Assembly: GCA_016710385.1 (NCBI GenBank)
Contig: JADJVX010000022.1
Span: 186,001 to 250,000, forward strand
DNA length: 64,000 bases
Origin: Actinomycetales bacterium
Lineage (GTDB): Bacteria; Actinomycetota; Actinomycetes; Actinomycetales; Dermatophilaceae
Direction: 5' to 3'
Positions 54,142 through 62,212 of the stretch are shown one piece after another. A model generated the notes under the pieces. The model had not been told where the DNA came from. It did no database searches and worked only from the letters and a program-made list of their open reading frames with translations. How positions within the stretch are numbered: position 1 is the first letter of the stretch; every line of letters starts with the position of its first letter. Made by a program: the position numbers and the translations under genes.

Positions 54142-54324
54142 TGGGCGTTCGTCGCGTGCGCGCCGCGGGTCGTGGTGTTGGCGGACTCGACCAAGGCGGG
54201 GGCGGTGACCTTCCACCGGTTCGCCAGCCTCGACGAGGTTGACCTGTTGATCACCGACGCGGATCTCGACGAGGCTCGGGCCGATGACTTCGGCGCCGTC
54301 GGTCTCGACGTTGTGCGCGCCTGA
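54142..54324 (+). pseudogene. C-terminal fragment of a DeoR-family regulator
   Basis: Only the last 55-60 codons remain: VVVLADSTKAGAVTFHRFAS, then EVDLLITDADLD and the stop at 54322-54324. This is the sugar-phosphate-sensing end of DeoR/GlpR regulators. It abuts the truncated mtlA head to head, so one deletion probably removed both 5' ends and the shared promoter. Confidence 0.75.
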
Positions 54325-54344
54325 GGCGTCGACTCGTGCGGAGC

Positions 54345-54690
54345 CGGGTCGGAAGGTTTCCCGGCACACCGGACCCTGTCAGCCCGAGATACGCGGCGAG
54401 TCGGAAGGTTTCCCGGCACACCGGACCCTGTCAGCCCGAGATACGCGGCGAGTCGGAAGGTTTCCCGGCACACCGGAGCCTGTCAGCCCGAGATACACGG
54501 CGGGTCGGAAGGTTTCCCGGCACACCGGAGCCTGTCAGCCCGAGAAGCACGGCGAGTCGGAACGTTTCCCGGCACACCAGAGCCCGCCAGCCCGAGATAC
54601 ACGCCGAGTCGGAACGTTTCCCGGCACACCAGAGCCCGCCAGCCCGAGATAGACGCCGAGTCGGAACGTTTCCCGGCATACTCGTCGCCC
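54345..54690. repeat. 52-bp tandem repeat array 3
   Basis: Units start at 54345, 54397, 54449, 54501, 54553, 54605 and (partial) 54657, all 52 bp. The constant half is CGAGTCGGAAGGTTTCCCGG followed by CACACC or CATAC; the variable half (starting GGACCCTGTCAGCCC) differs from arrays 1 and 2. It lies between the DeoR fragment and the convergent DUF2200 gene. Confidence 0.95.
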
Positions 54691-54791
54691 CGCGGTCCCC
54701 GCAATGCCGACGAAGCCGAAGGCCGCACGTTTGGCATAGCGGCGACGCGACATGCGACGTCAGAGGCTGCGGCCCCTGCTCCCTGCCGAGC

Positions 54792-55172
54792 TCACGTGCT
54801 CCGCGGCGATCTCGCGGCTGCGGGGGCGCGCATGATCGAGGCCAGCTTCTTGCCCTTGGCCAGCTCGTCGACGAGTTTGTCGAGGTAGCGGATCCGCTGC
54901 ATGAGCGGGTCCTCGATCTGCTCGACCCGGTAGCCGCAGATCACGCCGGTGATGAGCCCGGCATACGGCGTGAAGGCCGGCGCTTCGGCGAAGAAGGTCT
55001 CCAGGGTGACCTCGCGGTCGATGGCTTGCCGCAACCCGGCTGGGTCGTATCCGGTGAGCCATCCGATGACCTGGTCGAGCTCGTCCTGGGTGCGCCCCTT
55101 GCGCTCGGCCTTGGCCCGGTAGAGCGGATAGATGCTCGCGAAGCTCGTCGTGAAGATGCGATGCCCGGCCAC
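54792..55172 (-). CDS. DUF2200 family protein
   Basis: 126 residues: HRIFTTSFASIYPLYRAKAERKG, LDQVIGWLTGYD and ICGYRVEQIEDPLMQRIRYLDKLVDELAKGK are diagnostic. A cytoplasmic helical protein of unknown function. Confidence 0.92.
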   Translation of the reverse strand: MAGHRIFTTSFASIYPLYRAKAERKGRTQDELDQVIGWLTGYDPAGLRQAIDREVTLETFFAEAPAFTPYAGLITGVICGYRVEQIEDPLMQRIRYLDKLVDELAKGKKLASIMRAPAAARSPRST

Positions 55173-55287
55173 GTCCGTCCCTTCCTCGTGCGTGACCGTC
55201 CATTCTCACCCACGCCGGCCGATCGGCGCCCATCCCCGGCGAGGGTCGCGGTCAGCGTCGGCGCCGCGCAAGACTCAGACAGCGGGC

Positions 55288-56679
55288 TCAGACAGCAGAC
55301 TCAGACTCAACCTCAGGCAGCGGGCCTTCCTCGAGCGACATCCGCAGTGGCCGCTTGAAGAACCTGGTCAGCCCGAGGACGACCGCGACGCCGAGGAAGA
55401 ACCACACCAAGCCGTAGTGGAAGGAGTCCGGCGACAGGTTGATCCACAGCACCCCGGTCGAGCACACCCCGAGGGCGGGCAGCACGATGTTGGTGAGGAT
55501 CTGCCGTGGTGACCTGACGAGCTTCTGGCGCACCGCGAAGTAGATGATCACCGTGAGGTTGACGAAGGTGAACGCCATCAGCGCCCCGAAGTTGATCAGC
55601 GCCGCGACGAAATCCAGGTTGAGCGGGATCGCCAGCAACGAGACCACGCCCACGAACAACACCGCGATCGCGGGGGTGCGGAAGCGTGGGTGCACATAGG
55701 ACAGCGCCCGCGAGATCGGACCGTGCCCATTGCGGCCCATGACGAAGAGCATCCGCGACACCGACGCATGGGACGCCAGGCCGGAGGCGACGGTCGCGGC
55801 GAAGGCGGCGGCGGTGAGGAATGCCTTGAAGACATTGCCGCCGATGAGTTCGGCCATCTCGGGCAGGGCGCTGTTTTGCAGGGCGTCCTCGCTGAACCCC
55901 TCCATCGTCGGGAAACGGGACTGCGCAAACCATCCGGCCAGGAAGAAGATCGCCCCGCCGATGAGCAGGGTAAGCATGATCGCCCGCGGCACAGTGTCGG
56001 CGTCCTTGGCCTCTTCCGTATACATCGTGATGGCATCGAAGCCGATGAACGAGAAGCACACGATGGTCGCGCCGGTGATGACCGGCCCGAGCGAAGCGCC
56101 CTCATGCCACAGCGGCCGGGTCGAGAACGGGGTGCCGTTGCCCTCGCCCGCGGCGAGCTGGCGCCAGGTGAGGACCACGAAGACGACGATGAGCACGATG
56201 GAAAACGCGACGAGTATGCCGTTCAGCCGCGAGGTATTGCTCATGCTGAACAGCACCAGCGACGTGATCATCAGGACCACCAGCACAACCCACACGGCCG
56301 GCGGCACATCCGGGAAGAACGCCTCCATGTAGCTGCGCAGGATGAGCGCGTTGACCAGCGGCAGGAGCAGATAGTCCAACAGCGACGACCACCCGATGAG
56401 GAAGCCCACGTTGGGGTGGATCGTCTCGGAGGCATAGGTGTATGCCGAGCCCGCCGACGGGAAGACCCGCACCATCCGGCCGTAGCTCACCGCCGTGAAC
56501 GCCATGGCCACCATCGCCATGAGGTAGGCCAGCGGCACCAGACTGTCGGTCTCCTCGGACACGATGCCGAAGGTGTCAAAGATGACCGTCGGTGTCATGT
56601 ATCCCAGGCCGAGGCCGACGATAGCCATGGTCCCGAGAGACCGCTGGAGATTGGTCGACGAATGCGTCGTGACCGGCAT
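55288..56679 (-). CDS. APC-family amino acid permease
   Basis: 463 residues, twelve membrane helices, with GLGLGYMTPTVIFDTFG in helix 1 and CFSFIGFDAITMYTEEAKD in helix 6, both typical of APC antiporters. Substrate unknown. ATG 56679 lies inside a signature word (GTGTATGCCGG), just after GGAGG. It is 60 bp downstream of the universal stress protein gene on the same strand. Confidence 0.92.
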   Translation of the reverse strand: MPVTTHSSTNLQRSLGTMAIVGLGLGYMTPTVIFDTFGIVSEETDSLVPLAYLMAMVAMAFTAVSYGRMVRVFPSAGSAYTYASETIHPNVGFLIGWSSLLDYLLLPLVNALILRSYMEAFFPDVPPAVWVVLVVLMITSLVLFSMSNTSRLNGILVAFSIVLIVVFVVLTWRQLAAGEGNGTPFSTRPLWHEGASLGPVITGATIVCFSFIGFDAITMYTEEAKDADTVPRAIMLTLLIGGAIFFLAGWFAQSRFPTMEGFSEDALQNSALPEMAELIGGNVFKAFLTAAAFAATVASGLASHASVSRMLFVMGRNGHGPISRALSYVHPRFRTPAIAVLFVGVVSLLAIPLNLDFVAALINFGALMAFTFVNLTVIIYFAVRQKLVRSPRQILTNIVLPALGVCSTGVLWINLSPDSFHYGLVWFFLGVAVVLGLTRFFKRPLRMSLEEGPLPEVESESAV

Positions 56680-56739
56680 ACACACCTCCGTTGTTGGGCA
56701 CTGCGCGAGCCGAGGCTGAACCTGCACGTGGATGGAACC

Positions 56740-57654
56740 TCAGTCGGGTTCAGCCGCTTCGGCGTGGACCCCATACGCGGGGACCTCGTAGTCGCGGGGC
56801 ACGACGATCATCGGCACCGGCAGCGCGTGCAGGATGGTGTTGGCCGAGGCCCCCAGAAAGAGCCGCTTCGGCCCGCCGAGCCGACTCGAGCCCACCATGA
56901 CGATCTCGCTGGAGTCGAAGTCCAGGCCGTGCACACACTCCTCGAGGGAGCGCCCCGTGCCCAGCACTCCGGTGACCGGGAAGTCGTCGGGCAGCACGTC
57001 GTTGGCCTGCGCGACGAGGTCGTGCACATGGCGTTCGGCGATGGCGTGCAACTCGTGCCGGGCGTCCTCGGAGCGCTCCTTGCCGACCGCGAGCAGCGAC
57101 ATGAGCCGCAGCGGCACCCGCCAGTCGTCGGCCAACTGGATGGCCAGCTCGACGAGCGCCTCCGCACCGGGCAGCAGCCCGGTCGCGCAGGTCAGCCGGG
57201 TGATCGCAGGGTGCGGCTCGTAGTCGACAGGCGCGAGCGCGACCGGCACCGGTGAGGCGTGCAGCAGGGTGCCGGCGATGCTGCCGATGGAGAACCGACC
57301 GACGATGCCTTGGTGAGCCGCGCCGATGACGATGAGGTGCGCCTCGCCGCCCAGGGTCGGGTCGGTCGCGGCATCGATAAGCCCCTCGGTGATCGACTCG
57401 GCGCGCACCACGTGTCCGCGGGCGACGACTCCGTCGGGGACCAGCGCGAGCGCTTCGTCGAGCCACTCCTGGCCTTGCTGCTCCAGTTGGCTCTGATACG
57501 CGCGGTCCGGCGAATACATGTCGAAGGTCGGCGCGTCGAGCGGCAGGACCACGACGATGTCGAGCCGGGCTCGGCGGGCTCCCGCCAGTGACGAGGCCAA
57601 GTGCACGGCGTCGACCCCGCGTTGATTGGACACATAGCCCACAACCAGTCGCAC
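56740..57654 (-). CDS. Tandem universal stress protein
   Basis: 304 residues with two UspA domains. Both ATP-binding loops are present: GAAHQGIVGRFSIGSIAGTLLH and GSSRLGGPKRLFLGASANTILH. Probably regulates or senses state for the permease in the same operon (inference). Confidence 0.92.
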   Translation of the reverse strand: MRLVVGYVSNQRGVDAVHLASSLAGARRARLDIVVVLPLDAPTFDMYSPDRAYQSQLEQQGQEWLDEALALVPDGVVARGHVVRAESITEGLIDAATDPTLGGEAHLIVIGAAHQGIVGRFSIGSIAGTLLHASPVPVALAPVDYEPHPAITRLTCATGLLPGAEALVELAIQLADDWRVPLRLMSLLAVGKERSEDARHELHAIAERHVHDLVAQANDVLPDDFPVTGVLGTGRSLEECVHGLDFDSSEIVMVGSSRLGGPKRLFLGASANTILHALPVPMIVVPRDYEVPAYGVHAEAAEPD

Positions 57655-57858
57655 ATCGTCTCCTTTGACGGCGTCGGCCCCGCTCGGGGTTGAGTCACCC
57701 TAGCGGTCCACCGCGGTCTGCGCGCCCCCCAAGTTTTGGGGAATTTTCGGGGCTTGGCTGCTATGCCCGGGCGGCTCGGATCACCCCGCAGGTATGCCGT
57801 CCGGTCGCCGTCCCTGCCGCGTGCCCGGCGGCAGCCCAATGAGTCGCCTTCAGGGTCG

Positions 57859-58257
57859 TCATAGGCGCACCTTCAGCGGATCGACCGCCTCGGCGTTCCA
57901 CACGACACCGTCACCGTCGAGCACCCACGTCGGCGCTTCAGCTGTCCGCGCAATCACAGCGACGAGTTGCGAAAGCAGGTCGGGCCAGCGGCACTCGAAC
58001 GGGCACACGATCATGCGCGTCACGTCGGGGAGCTGTACGCCGTGAGCGGCCGTATGTGGCCCGTCGAAGGCCTCCCATTCGGTCCCGGGGGCAACTCGTT
58101 CGTAGAGCGTGAACAGCCGTCCAGCGGAATCCGCCAACTGCACCATCGCTCCGCCCAGCGATGCCGTCGCCTCGATCCCGCCTAGCTCACGAAGCTTTGT
58201 CGCAGCCCGCGCGTAGAGGCCGCTGTCATAAGCCACGAGAAATCCACCGCCGCTCAT
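57859..58257 (-). CDS. Probable immunity protein for the adjacent nuclease toxin
   Basis: 132 residues starting MSGGGFLVAYDSGLY; not matched to a named family. Its ATG overlaps the toxin stop (ATGA), the usual toxin-immunity arrangement. Rich in aromatic and acidic residues at the C-terminus. The assignment rests on position. Confidence 0.65.
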   Translation of the reverse strand: MSGGGFLVAYDSGLYARAATKLRELGGIEATASLGGAMVQLADSAGRLFTLYERVAPGTEWEAFDGPHTAAHGVQLPDVTRMIVCPFECRWPDLLSQLVAVIARTAEAPTWVLDGDGVVWNAEAVDPLKVRL

Positions 58258-59210
58258 CCGAACTCCCGCAGGTAGGCAAGCAACTCGTCTTGCGATCTCG
58301 CAATGACGATCCCCCGTTCCGCAGCGCTGCGCCAAGCGCCGAGGGTCACGCCCGGAGCGTACCCAATCGTGCACACGCCAGTACTTGCCCCGGTCTCCAC
58401 GATCTGACCGGTGAGACCCTTTGCCTGCCCACCCTTGACCTGGACGATGATGTTGCCGAGGTCGATGTCGACTTCGCGAGTCAGCCCGTTGGTCATCGTT
58501 CTGTTGATGTTGACACCGACAACACGCCCAGGCATCGCGGCCTCAATCGAGTTCGCGGCGCTGGCCACGTAGGCATCTGCCGACGTGAACACTCGTCCTG
58601 CCTTTACGGCTGTTCCTGCGGCGAGGGTGGTCGCGGCTTCTTTGGCGAGTTGGGTGAGGGCCCGGTTGGCGGCCTTGGCCGCCAGGCTTGCGACGAGTCC
58701 TTCGGCACCGAACCCGGGGATCAGCAGACCAGAGGCGAACCCACCGATGCCGTGGACCCCGCCATGGGGGTTGATGCCGTGGGACTTCTCCCACCCGTCC
58801 AGCCTCTCGTCCAGGATCGCCGTGAAGGTGCGGTTGCCATTGGCGGTGCCCAGGTCGATGAACCCGCGGACCACCCCGGCAGCGAACTCGCGTTTCACCG
58901 GAGTGTCTCCGACCCCGAACAAGCCGGTGAACTTCGGGACAGCGGTATCCCACCAATGCGGCGCCAGCGGGGCCTTGGCCTGAGCCATCACCAACGCATC
59001 AATCGCCGCCCGGGCAGCCCGATCCACATCCGCCCACGCCCCGTCGAGCTTGGCCACCGCATCAGCCCGCAACCCCGCCCCCGCCGGCGAGAACACCAAA
59101 CCCACCGACTCCCCACCGGTCACCGGCGGACTCATCGACCGGCCAGCCAGGAACTCGGCCATCGCATGCTCGCGGGCGGCGTCGGCTGCTGGGGAGTCGG
59201 CCCGTAGCAC
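58254..59210 (-). CDS. Polymorphic toxin module with PD-(D/E)xK-like nuclease end
   Basis: 318 residues from a GTG at 59210; the start is uncertain and the protein may be a fragment of a longer toxin. The N-terminal 130 residues are helical. The last 90 residues look like a restriction-endonuclease-fold toxin: REVDIDLGNIIVQVKGG (Asp, then Q-x-K) and GYAPGVTLGAWRSAAERGIVIA. No secretion signal or RHS repeat is visible, so this looks like an orphan C-terminal cassette. The signature word is absent, which suggests transfer. Confidence 0.7.
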   Translation of the reverse strand: MLRADSPAADAAREHAMAEFLAGRSMSPPVTGGESVGLVFSPAGAGLRADAVAKLDGAWADVDRAARAAIDALVMAQAKAPLAPHWWDTAVPKFTGLFGVGDTPVKREFAAGVVRGFIDLGTANGNRTFTAILDERLDGWEKSHGINPHGGVHGIGGFASGLLIPGFGAEGLVASLAAKAANRALTQLAKEAATTLAAGTAVKAGRVFTSADAYVASAANSIEAAMPGRVVGVNINRTMTNGLTREVDIDLGNIIVQVKGGQAKGLTGQIVETGASTGVCTIGYAPGVTLGAWRSAAERGIVIARSQDELLAYLREFG

Positions 59211-59442
59211 CTTTCACATCACCGGCACACCCCCACCACACCCCCACGGTGAAATCTTGAGGTTGATGCGGCCGTTGATGATCCGCTGTCCGATCACCTG
59301 TGAGAAAGCCGCTGGTCAGGCGTCGTAAGGGTGCGGACGACCGCGACTTCAGCGGCGCCGTGTGCATTTGCTCCCATTTCTCCGATGGGGGCGGTCCTAA
59401 GCCTTCTCGGCGTGCTGGGTAAGGCACGTTGGCGAACTTCAT

Positions 59443-59489
59443 CGCGAGGCTCGGATCGGGGCAACCATCACATCTCCCGAGTCCTCGCG
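59443..59489 (-). pseudogene. Remnant of a DUF6984 gene end
   Basis: 47 bp identical at 45 positions to 60040-60086, where it codes REDSGDVMVAPIRASR near the end of the DUF6984 gene. Here it follows the stop of the CdiI-like gene without the rest of the gene. Confidence 0.7.
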
Positions 59490-59491
59490 CC

Positions 59492-59785
59492 CTACTCACC
59501 GACCAAACCTCGCACACGTTCGCCAATTGCGAGTAGCCAGCTCGTCATGGTGAGGCCATCCGAATCCGGCAAGTAGCCGGACCCGAATTCCCCAATGATC
59601 AACGTGCGCAGGCCGTCCTCCGAATCGATCATGGCGACGACCTCAGCGACCTCATTTGGCAGTTGGCCAGCGATGGGTTCATTTGCGACGTAGTCGTCGA
59701 CAGCAGCCCAAGCGTTGGGGTAGTCGTCGGGCCAGTCGAGCGTCAAATAGCCCTTGGTGAGGAGTTCGAGTGCGGGGTAGTTCAT
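59492..59785 (-). CDS. CdiI-type immunity protein
   Basis: 97 residues from ATG 59785 (the frame stays open to a GTG at 59902). NYPALELLTKGYLTLDWPDDY followed by WAAVDDYVANEP is the pattern of the contact-dependent inhibition immunity family (CdiI_2-like). No matching toxin is adjacent, so it is an orphan immunity gene. No clear ribosome site, so the start is uncertain. Confidence 0.75.
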   Translation of the reverse strand: MNYPALELLTKGYLTLDWPDDYPNAWAAVDDYVANEPIAGQLPNEVAEVVAMIDSEDGLRTLIIGEFGSGYLPDSDGLTMTSWLLAIGERVRGLVGE

Positions 59786-60011
59786 GGCGTTCGGAAGGTC
59801 GTCTGGATTCGGTAGCCGATGGACAAAGTTCGCCTCGTGGCCGGCATCCACCCCGTCGTCCAACCTCTCGACCGTGCCTTCCCGCACCGATGCAGACACC
59901 ACCCGAATGTCCTACACACACTGCATCAACGTATCCGCCACATACAAGGAACGACATATCGGCCACCAGCCGGAAGGTTGGCGACGACCACAGTTGGCAG
60001 TCGCGCCATAG

Positions 60012-60383
60012 CTATTCGACCCACGCCTCAATGTCGAGCCGCGAGGCTCGGATGGGGGCAACCATCACATCCCCCGAGTCCTCGCGGAATACCTCGAGTT
60101 CCTCGAGCAAACCCCCGATCACGTGGACGAGCACGTGAACTGTGACACCGTCAGCGTCGGCATAGCTAGCCTCCACGGGAATACGCCGAGCAACCAGGAC
60201 TGGGGTTGCATCTAGCGAGCGGATTCGCAGACTCCCGTTGTGGTCGATCGACTGCACGACCGTATCCCTTAGTTGACGGCTCAGGCCCTGGGCGCCCTCG
60301 AATTCGGCACTGAGCAACCGTTGGAGCAGCTCACGCTCCGCGGCCAAAAGGGGTCGAAAGCCCTCGAAGCGCTCAAGGCACAT
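60012..60383 (-). CDS. DUF6984-family protein, probable immunity protein
   Basis: 123 residues, MCLERFEGFRPLLAAERELL then VTVHVLVHVIGGLLEELEVFREDSG, matching DUF6984 as I remember the family, which is often found in toxin loci. Its ATG overlaps the stop of the truncated toxin upstream by nine bases, so it is coupled to that toxin. Confidence 0.7.
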   Translation of the reverse strand: MCLERFEGFRPLLAAERELLQRLLSAEFEGAQGLSRQLRDTVVQSIDHNGSLRIRSLDATPVLVARRIPVEASYADADGVTVHVLVHVIGGLLEELEVFREDSGDVMVAPIRASRLDIEAWVE

Positions 60384-60540
60384 AGTAGGTCCCAACATTG
60401 ATGGTGCCGTCCGGCAGCGTGTACGCCCGATACTCGATCGTGGTCCCTCTGATCTCGATGCGCCCCCACAAGGATCCCGTGTCGGACGTTGCCTGAGAGG
60501 CGGCCATCGTTACCCGCTGCAGGATGGTGGCAGGGTCAAG
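60373..60540 (-). pseudogene. 3' end of a polymorphic toxin gene, cut by an IS element
   Basis: The frame reads LDPATILQRVTMAASQATSD, then WGRIEIRGTTIEYRAYTLPDG and ends INVGTYYVP at 60373. It has no start and runs into the transposase region near 60540. The position before a coupled immunity gene marks it as a toxin tail. Confidence 0.6.
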
Positions 60541-61873
60541 CCGTGGAAGCAACGTCGCTGGTCAGGCGGAAGGTGTCAAGCGGGTTGAGACCTTCCGGAT
60601 CCCCGCGGAGAAGAAGCCCCGGATCGTGTTGAGCGTGATCGCCGGCGAGACGACGGTTGCGGAGGCGGCCCGTCGGGAGAAGGTGAGTGAGCAGTCCATC
60701 GGCCGCTGGAAGGCTGACTTCCTTGAGGCCGGCAAGACCGCGCTGACGGCCGGCAAGTCCGGCCCGTCGTCGCGGGAGGAACAGCTCGCGGCCGAGGCCG
60801 CGGACCTGACCCAGGCGTTGGGTGAGGCGGCGGTCGAGATCCGCATGTGGAAGAGGTCCGCGGAGGGCCGGTTGGGCCCTTCGAGGACCCGAGGTGATCC
60901 GCGTCGAGGCGGGCATGTCGACCACGAGGTTCTGCGCCATATTCGACATGCCCGAGCGGACCTGGCGCCGCGGGCAGGCGCGCGCCCGGGCGGGTAGCGC
61001 AGTCAAGGGGCCGTGACCGCGCCCCGCACGCGAGGCTGCGGCAGAGCTGGCACGCAAGCACGCGTTGGCGCATCCAGCGTGGGGTCACCGCAAGATCTGG
61101 GCGATGATGCGCCACGAAGGGCACGTCGTCAGTGAGGCCACGATCCTGCGGCTGCCGCGCGACGAAGGCTTGATCCTGCCGGGGCAGTATCAGCGGGAAC
61201 GGCGGAAGCTGGCCGAGCGTAGGAAGGCGGCGTTCGCCACCGAGCCCACCGGCCCGAACCAGGTGTGGCAGCTCGACTTCTCCGAGTTCGAGACCACCAC
61301 CGGTGGGACGTGGCGCCTGGCCGGGTGCCGGGACTACTGGTCCAAGTACGAGCAGCCCTTCCACGTGTCCCCGACCGCCAACCAGCACGACGCGATCGAC
61401 GCGATCGAGCTCGCGCTGGCCGACTACGAGGCGATGTTCGGGCATCGGCTCGTCGATGACTGTCCGGTCGACGAGCAGACCGGTGAGCTGCTGCCGGTCG
61501 TCACGGTCGTCACCGACAACGGCGGCCCATTCCGCTCGTTCAGGTTCGAGGCGTTCATCACCGGCCACCCTGAGGTGCGCCACGTCCGCACGAGAGTGAG
61601 GACGCCCGGGCAGAACGGGTCACGCGTACGCGGGTTCGGTGCTTTGAAGTACGAGCGACTTTCATCGACGAGATCGACGACGCCGTCATGCTCGCCGACC
61701 ACGCCGAGGCCCACCGCCTCGTGTACAACCAGATCAGGCCGCACGAAGCCATCGCGTGGAACCGGCCCAGGAGGTGCACCTGGGCCCTGGCCGACCCCGC
61801 CCCCGCACGTCGAAACTCACAACCGGAATCCCTGCCCCGAGCAGCACACGCTTCACGAGAGTGTCGCCTCTGA
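60524..61873 (+). pseudogene. IS3-family transposase, several inactivating lesions
   Basis: OrfA (60524-60997) has the HTH type AGETTVAEAARREKVSEQSI. OrfB continues in another frame from about 60885 (VIRVEAGMSTTRF) but meets a TGA at 61014-61016 where a Trp is expected (KGP-stop-PRP). It resumes with AHPAWGHRKIWAMM, the DDE core VWQLDFSEFE and VVTDNGGPFRSF. Near 61665 one T is missing (GCGACTTTCATC), and the end (FIDEIDDAV, AEAHRLVYNQIRPHEA) is in yet another frame. It is not functional as read. Confidence 0.85.
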
Positions 61874-61942
61874 GAGCCCTGAGCGATCAAGCCGGACGGC
61901 AGGGGACCAACCGACCCAAACTGACGCGTTTGGCTGCTTGCC
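60530..61942 (+). mobile_element. Degenerate IS3-like insertion sequence
   Basis: About 1.4 kb with an OrfA/OrfB-type transposase. A possible left end lies near 60546 (GGAAGCAAC then GTCAG) and an inverted match GGCAAGCAGCC near 61942; both ends are tentative and no target duplication is seen. It interrupts the toxin gene on its left. Confidence 0.65.
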
Positions 61943-61969
61943 GCGACAGGAAGCAACCAAACGCGTCAG
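61921..61969. repeat. Large inverted repeat at the right end of the IS
   Basis: CTGACGCGTTTGG (61921-61933) and CCAAACGCGTCAG (61957-61969) are perfect inverted copies, with a partly paired centre TGCTT/AAGCA around a GCGACA spacer. It may be a terminator or a head-to-tail IS end junction. Confidence 0.7.
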
Positions 61970-62094
61970 TCCGAGCCTCACCACGGTCCCGGGACAGCTC
62001 TGGGCCAAGACCTAGCCGACCGCCCAGACTGCCCTGCGTCGTCGAGAAGGTGGAGAACCTCGCCGATGTCGCTGATAGCCACCAGCCCGCCCAA

Positions 62095-62210
62095 TGGGGT
62101 TTCCCGGCGTGCCGTGCCCTCACGGGTCGGCTTTGACGGCGGGTCGGGAGGTTTCGCGGCTTGCCGTGCCCTGTGAGGTCGGGATTGTCGGCGGGTCGGG
62201 AGGTGCGCCC
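62095..62210. repeat. 52-bp-type repeat array 4 (short, diverged)
   Basis: About two units: GGTTTCCCGGCGTGCCGTGC, then GGCGGGTCGGGAGGTTTCGC with CGGCTTGCCG, then a partial third GGCGGGTCGGGAGGT. Same orientation as arrays 1 and 3. Located between the IS and the secreted protein gene. Confidence 0.7.
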
Positions 62211-62212
62211 GC

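Noticed and set aside
22210..54690. CRISPR array interpretation of the 52-bp repeats
   Set aside because: Units are contiguous and the variable half is the same in all units of one array, so there are no unique spacers; no cas gene is present.
59062..59526. 154-codon minus-strand frame overlapping the toxin gene start
   Set aside because: It runs out of frame through the toxin's 5' end and is rich in Arg/Gly; part of it (GPPPSEKWEQ) looks protein-like but too short to support a gene.
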